Origin: Paulinella micropora
Taxonomy: Eukaryota; Cercozoa; Imbricatea; Euglyphida; Paulinellidae
Direction of reading: 5' to 3'
NCBI GenBank assembly: GCA_019918135.1
Contig: WBZZ01003018.1
Location: 17,501 to 81,500, forward strand
DNA: 64,000 nucleotides
In this document: positions 61,736 to 64,000 of the stretch, one piece after another
How positions within the stretch are numbered: the stretch's first letter is position 1
Layout: every line of letters starts with the position of its first letter
Notes under the pieces: generated by a model
The model's input: only the letters and a program-made list of their open reading frames with translations
The model's database searches: none
What the model was told of the DNA's origin: nothing
Position numbers and translations under genes: made by a program

Positions 61736-62194
61736 GTGAATAATTCTTCAACGAGTGGGTTCATATGGGAGAATAGTTCAAATACTGCTTTAATGTCTTT
61801 GAAAGCAAGCGATGGACAATTATGGGTATTGTCTCATCCAATTCAATATTCAGACAGGAGAAAAGAAGAAGATATAAAGGAATGCTTAGGCTTAGATTTT
61901 ATTAATAAGTTAAATCCAGTCTGCTATCGTATGATTGATGATAAAAAATGTAGGACTGGCTTAACAGCACAAGAATTAGAGGACATACTAACAGAAATGA
62001 ATATGCTAGATTTTGGCGGTTTTATAAAAGAAACAATTATGGTTCCGTGTCTAAAGCAAAGAAAAGAATGCGAATTGAAAGGTGCGAGTGTTAATCCAGA
62101 AGATGTTAAATGTGTTGCTAATGGAGATGTCGGTTATGGTATAGGTTATTCCGAGTTTATCGCCCCGTTAATTAAGGCTACACAGGAGTTATAG
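61736..62194 (+). pseudogene. Peptidase S74 intramolecular chaperone domain of the fibre
   Basis: SSTSGFIWENSSNTALMSL leads into the S74 signature IQYSDRRKEEDIKECLGLDF, then INKLNPVCYRMIDDK and LTAQELEDI. In this family the S-D-x-x-x-K-x-x-I block carries the serine at which the chaperone cuts itself off after helping the fibre trimerise. The domain ends near EFIAPLIKATQEL, and a Leu/Asn-rich coiled-coil stretch (VVNLEKENKTLL) follows to about 62,300. It was the C-terminus of the preceding fibre gene. Confidence 0.8.
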
Positions 62195-62294
62195 GAAAAG
62201 GTAGTTAATTTAGAAAAAGAAAATAAAACTTTACTTAATATACTACAAGTCCAAACCAACCAATTAGCAGAAATACGAGCAGTCGTTTTTTCAA

Positions 62295-62600
62295 ATGTCA
62301 AACAATAATACAACTAGACTTCACAGACCACCGCCTATTATGGATATGGATGGCGAACTAACTCCCGAATTAAAGTCTCGTGTTCTTGAAGTAGAACTAA
62401 AGACTGAGGAAAAAAAAGTAGCGCACGAATTGGAAGATAACTGGAATTGTTGTTGTATAAAAATCAGGCCGACCGATAGCAGACTTATTAAATACCTATT
62501 TCAAATGGGTATCATTATCGCCATTATAACCCTTTGTATCGTGAGGCTATCTGAAAAGAACTTGCCGTGCGAGGTAGCCAACACTTATGTCGGAATTTGA
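62295..62600 (+). CDS. Single-pass membrane protein with CCC motif, 101 aa, virus-like
   Basis: ATG at 62,295. A soluble N-terminal half with charged helices (LTPELKSRVLEVELKTEEKK) leads to NWNCCCIKIRPTDSRLIKYL and one hydrophobic helix FQMGIIIAIITLCIVRLS, then a short lumenal/outer end with one Cys. The arrangement C-C-C-x-I-x-P-x-D-S-x-x-x-x-Y-x-F-Q followed by a helix resembles small membrane proteins that recur in Polinton-like viruses and some algal giant viruses; this is from memory of the family pattern and not checked. Frame looks whole. It is directly downstream of the fibre gene, same strand. Confidence 0.6.
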   Translation: MSNNNTTRLHRPPPIMDMDGELTPELKSRVLEVELKTEEKKVAHELEDNWNCCCIKIRPTDSRLIKYLFQMGIIIAIITLCIVRLSEKNLPCEVANTYVGI

Positions 62601-62638
62601 CCTTACTCATAGGAATATGCCTTCCATCGCCTTCTAGT

Positions 62639-62893
62639 TCAAAGCAGTGAGCATTCATATATATGTGTCCTGTACCAAGACGAACTATCGCCAGCACACA
62701 TTAAAGGCAGTGCCTCATCAAAACTACGACACATATTATTTCCGTTATTTATGAAAACACACTTAAAACCAGATTCTACCCCTTGCTTTATACAATAAGC
62801 ACACGATTCATTCTTTTTTTCTGAGTATCGCGAGTAAAAGTCGCAGGCAGTCCGACCTAACACAGACCACACGAATAGCAATATTAATAACAT
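62639..62893 (-). CDS. Small secreted Cys-rich protein, 84 aa
   Basis: ATG at 62,893. A classic signal peptide (MLLILLFVWSVLGRTAC) is followed by an AT-encoded Cys-rich body: ESCAYCIKQGVESGFKCVFI, NNMCRS, LMCAGDSSS and a last Cys near the end. The C-X2-C-x(9)-C-x-F/W spacing resembles a PSI domain (plexin-semaphorin-integrin), a small disulphide module. Seven or eight Cys suggest three to four disulphides. Convergent with the CCC membrane protein. Role unknown; extracellular or virion-surface. Confidence 0.55.
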   Translation of the reverse strand: MLLILLFVWSVLGRTACDFYSRYSEKKNESCAYCIKQGVESGFKCVFINNGNNMCRSFDEALPLMCAGDSSSWYRTHIYECSLL

Positions 62894-62899
62894 TTATAT

Positions 62900-63119
62900 T
62901 TAGCCGACTTTACCTTCTTGTTTGACTATGTTATTATAGATCGCTTCTCATTGCTTATCTGATAGCGGTAAGCGGTAAAGTATATTTTCAGGTTTTCTAA
63001 AAATATTGGGGTTTCTATTCACTAAGTTCTGAGTGATGCGGATTTGGTCAATTTCCTTCCCTAGCCGTTCTAGTTCCTTCAGTTGCTCCTCGTCTTTGCT
63101 TTTTTCTTTTTATTTTCCA
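62900..63119 (-). pseudogene. Small coiled-coil relic
   Basis: Minus-strand text EEQLKELERLGKEIDQIR, VNRNPNIFRKPENILYRLPL and a Lys-rich start near 63,117 suggest a short coiled-coil gene that has decayed (about two breaks). It lies between the secreted protein gene and the plus-strand 54-aa gene. Confidence 0.35.
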
Positions 63120-63148
63120 TCCTATATTATATTATATTGCAGATAAAA

Positions 63149-63313
63149 ATGCCGTTTCAAGAAAAAAAATGGTTTGAATATTACAATCAGGTCAGACGAG
63201 AACATAAGAGTCAGCCTACTGAGTTTATTACAGCAAAGGCTCATGAATTAAAGAGGGCAGATAGAATACAAGATGCTATTGATTTTGATGATGCGCCGAC
63301 AATCCAACAATAG
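63149..63313 (+). CDS. Small acidic/basic protein, 54 aa
   Basis: ATG at 63,149 (MPFQEKKWFEYYNQ) after a TATATTATATTATATTGCAG tract. Amphipathic helices with Lys/Arg and an acidic end (AIDFDDAPTIQQ). No family recognised. It ends 60 bp before the start of the coiled-coil gene downstream in the same direction, suggesting a small virus-like gene set. Confidence 0.45.
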   Translation: MPFQEKKWFEYYNQVRREHKSQPTEFITAKAHELKRADRIQDAIDFDDAPTIQQ

Positions 63314-63375
63314 AAAAATTAAAGGACAAGATTGAAATATTGAACCAGAATTTAAAATCAAAAAAATACTACAAT

Positions 63376-64000
63376 ATGAATTTGAATCAATTAAAGGAAC
63401 ATCTCAGAGATGAAATGGACATTGAAGAATTTGAAGCAAAGTATGGTAATGCTTCCATAGAAGAACAAGTAAATAGACTTGCCATTGAAGCAAGTGGTAT
63501 TGATAGGTGGAATATTGAGTTTATGAATAAAGATATTGAACAAATGAATAGAGATATAGAGCAATTAACAAATCGCTGGGGATATACGGAAGAAGAAAAA
63601 AAAACACTTGTCAAACTTACTCGTAAGGGGCTAACACATTTATTGGAAAAAGGCAAAAATGAAATAAGGAGGGCAGCGAAGAGAGAAAACAAACAATCAC
63701 GGGACTTAAAAGAATGGGAACAAAACAGATTAGAATATGAACAGAAAAACCCAGAGAATGCTTTGATTGAAGCAAAGATAGGGGAGGAACACAAAACAAT
63801 TGTGCCAAGATTAACAGGTAATCAGAGAGATACGGCAAGACTTGTAGATGCAATTGTTAAAAGTATTCAAGACATAATTGTGAGTCCTAGATTAAGTGGA
63901 ATACTGAATACCGCTATAAGGCTTGGTCATTATGGTGTGAGTAGATTGGCATGGAATCGCTTATTAACTATTACTGCTAATCATCCTCAAATTCGTGCCA
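63376..64000 (+). CDS. Coiled-coil protein, partial (runs off the window)
   Basis: Open from ATG 63,376 (MNLNQLKEHLRDEMDIEEFE) to the window end, 208 codons without a stop. Highly charged, helical: FEAKYGNASIEEQVNRLAIE, MNKDIEQMNRDIEQLTNRWG (heptads), a Lys/Arg/Asn-rich middle (NEIRRAAKRENKQSRDLKEW) and a less charged end (VSPRLSGILNTAIRLGHYG). AT-rich codons as in the neighbouring virus-like genes. No known domain; a scaffold or virion-internal protein is possible. Minus-strand Cys/Ser/Phe-rich frames here are shadows. Confidence 0.55.
   Translation, partial: MNLNQLKEHLRDEMDIEEFEAKYGNASIEEQVNRLAIEASGIDRWNIEFMNKDIEQMNRDIEQLTNRWGYTEEEKKTLVKLTRKGLTHLLEKGKNEIRRAAKRENKQSRDLKEWEQNRLEYEQKNPENALIEAKIGEEHKTIVPRLTGNQRDTARLVDAIVKSIQDIIVSPRLSGILNTAIRLGHYGVSRLAWNRLLTITANHPQIRA

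Overview
The window is eukaryotic, most likely an alga or another protist. It carries several Ty1/copia-type LTR retrotransposon fossils, a 5'-truncated LINE, long microsatellites and large virus-like segments. No rRNA, tRNA or CRISPR array was recognised. The species cannot be named from the sequence alone.

Layout. 1-3,010: a cysteine/histidine finger relic abutting a truncated copia fossil on the minus strand. 3,009-3,467: a small RanBP2-type zinc-finger gene. 3,620-4,340: intergenic repeats that fold into long hairpins. 4,540-17,230: a GC-rich, apparently intronless block with poly-A/T-rich spacers. It holds a very divergent second-largest RNA polymerase subunit (RPB2-like), a multi-pass membrane protein, a large type I membrane protein with a Ser/Thr/Pro minisatellite stalk, an unrecognised ~2.5 kb gene, a DUF285/BspA-like gene and an F-box-like gene; a CA/GT-rich microsatellite complex sits inside it. 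17,820-20,910: a second copia fossil (gag plus a MYND finger). Next to its primer site lies a LINE with a 16-bp target duplication (21,071-22,771). 22,800-27,440: AT-richer DNA with two plausible minus-strand genes and degenerate repeats. 27,443-33,262: a full-length but decayed copia fossil with both LTRs, also with a MYND finger.

33,248-57,632 is the most striking structure: a head-to-tail duplication of a ~12.19 kb unit (A 33,248-45,435; B 45,436-57,632), nearly identical. Each unit is itself a mosaic. It opens with an AT-rich virus-like part (171-bp-arm inverted repeat, KIKEY-type coiled-coil protein, Cys-rich protein, primase-like relic, CEHN/CKECGG zinc repeats with an HNH-like tail). 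A GC-rich part follows (unrecognised genes, an LRR-like gene, a 659-aa EGF-like protein), and then a tyrosine recombinase and a finger relic. Because the last 15 bp of the copia 3' LTR stand at the head of both units, the duplication happened after the copia insertion.

57,633-64,000 is AT-rich and virus-like, resembling Polinton-like viruses or small/giant DNA viruses. It has a repetitive fibre protein ending in a peptidase S74 chaperone domain, a CCC-motif one-pass membrane protein, a small secreted Cys-rich protein and a coiled-coil gene that runs off the window.

My reading (inference): the GC-rich blocks at 4.5-17 kb and 37-43 kb are pieces of one endogenised large DNA virus or virus-like plasmid with its own divergent transcription machinery, mixed with AT-rich virus-like DNA of another origin and then reshuffled by retroelements and tandem duplication. 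Virus-like and LTR elements are treated here as fossils.
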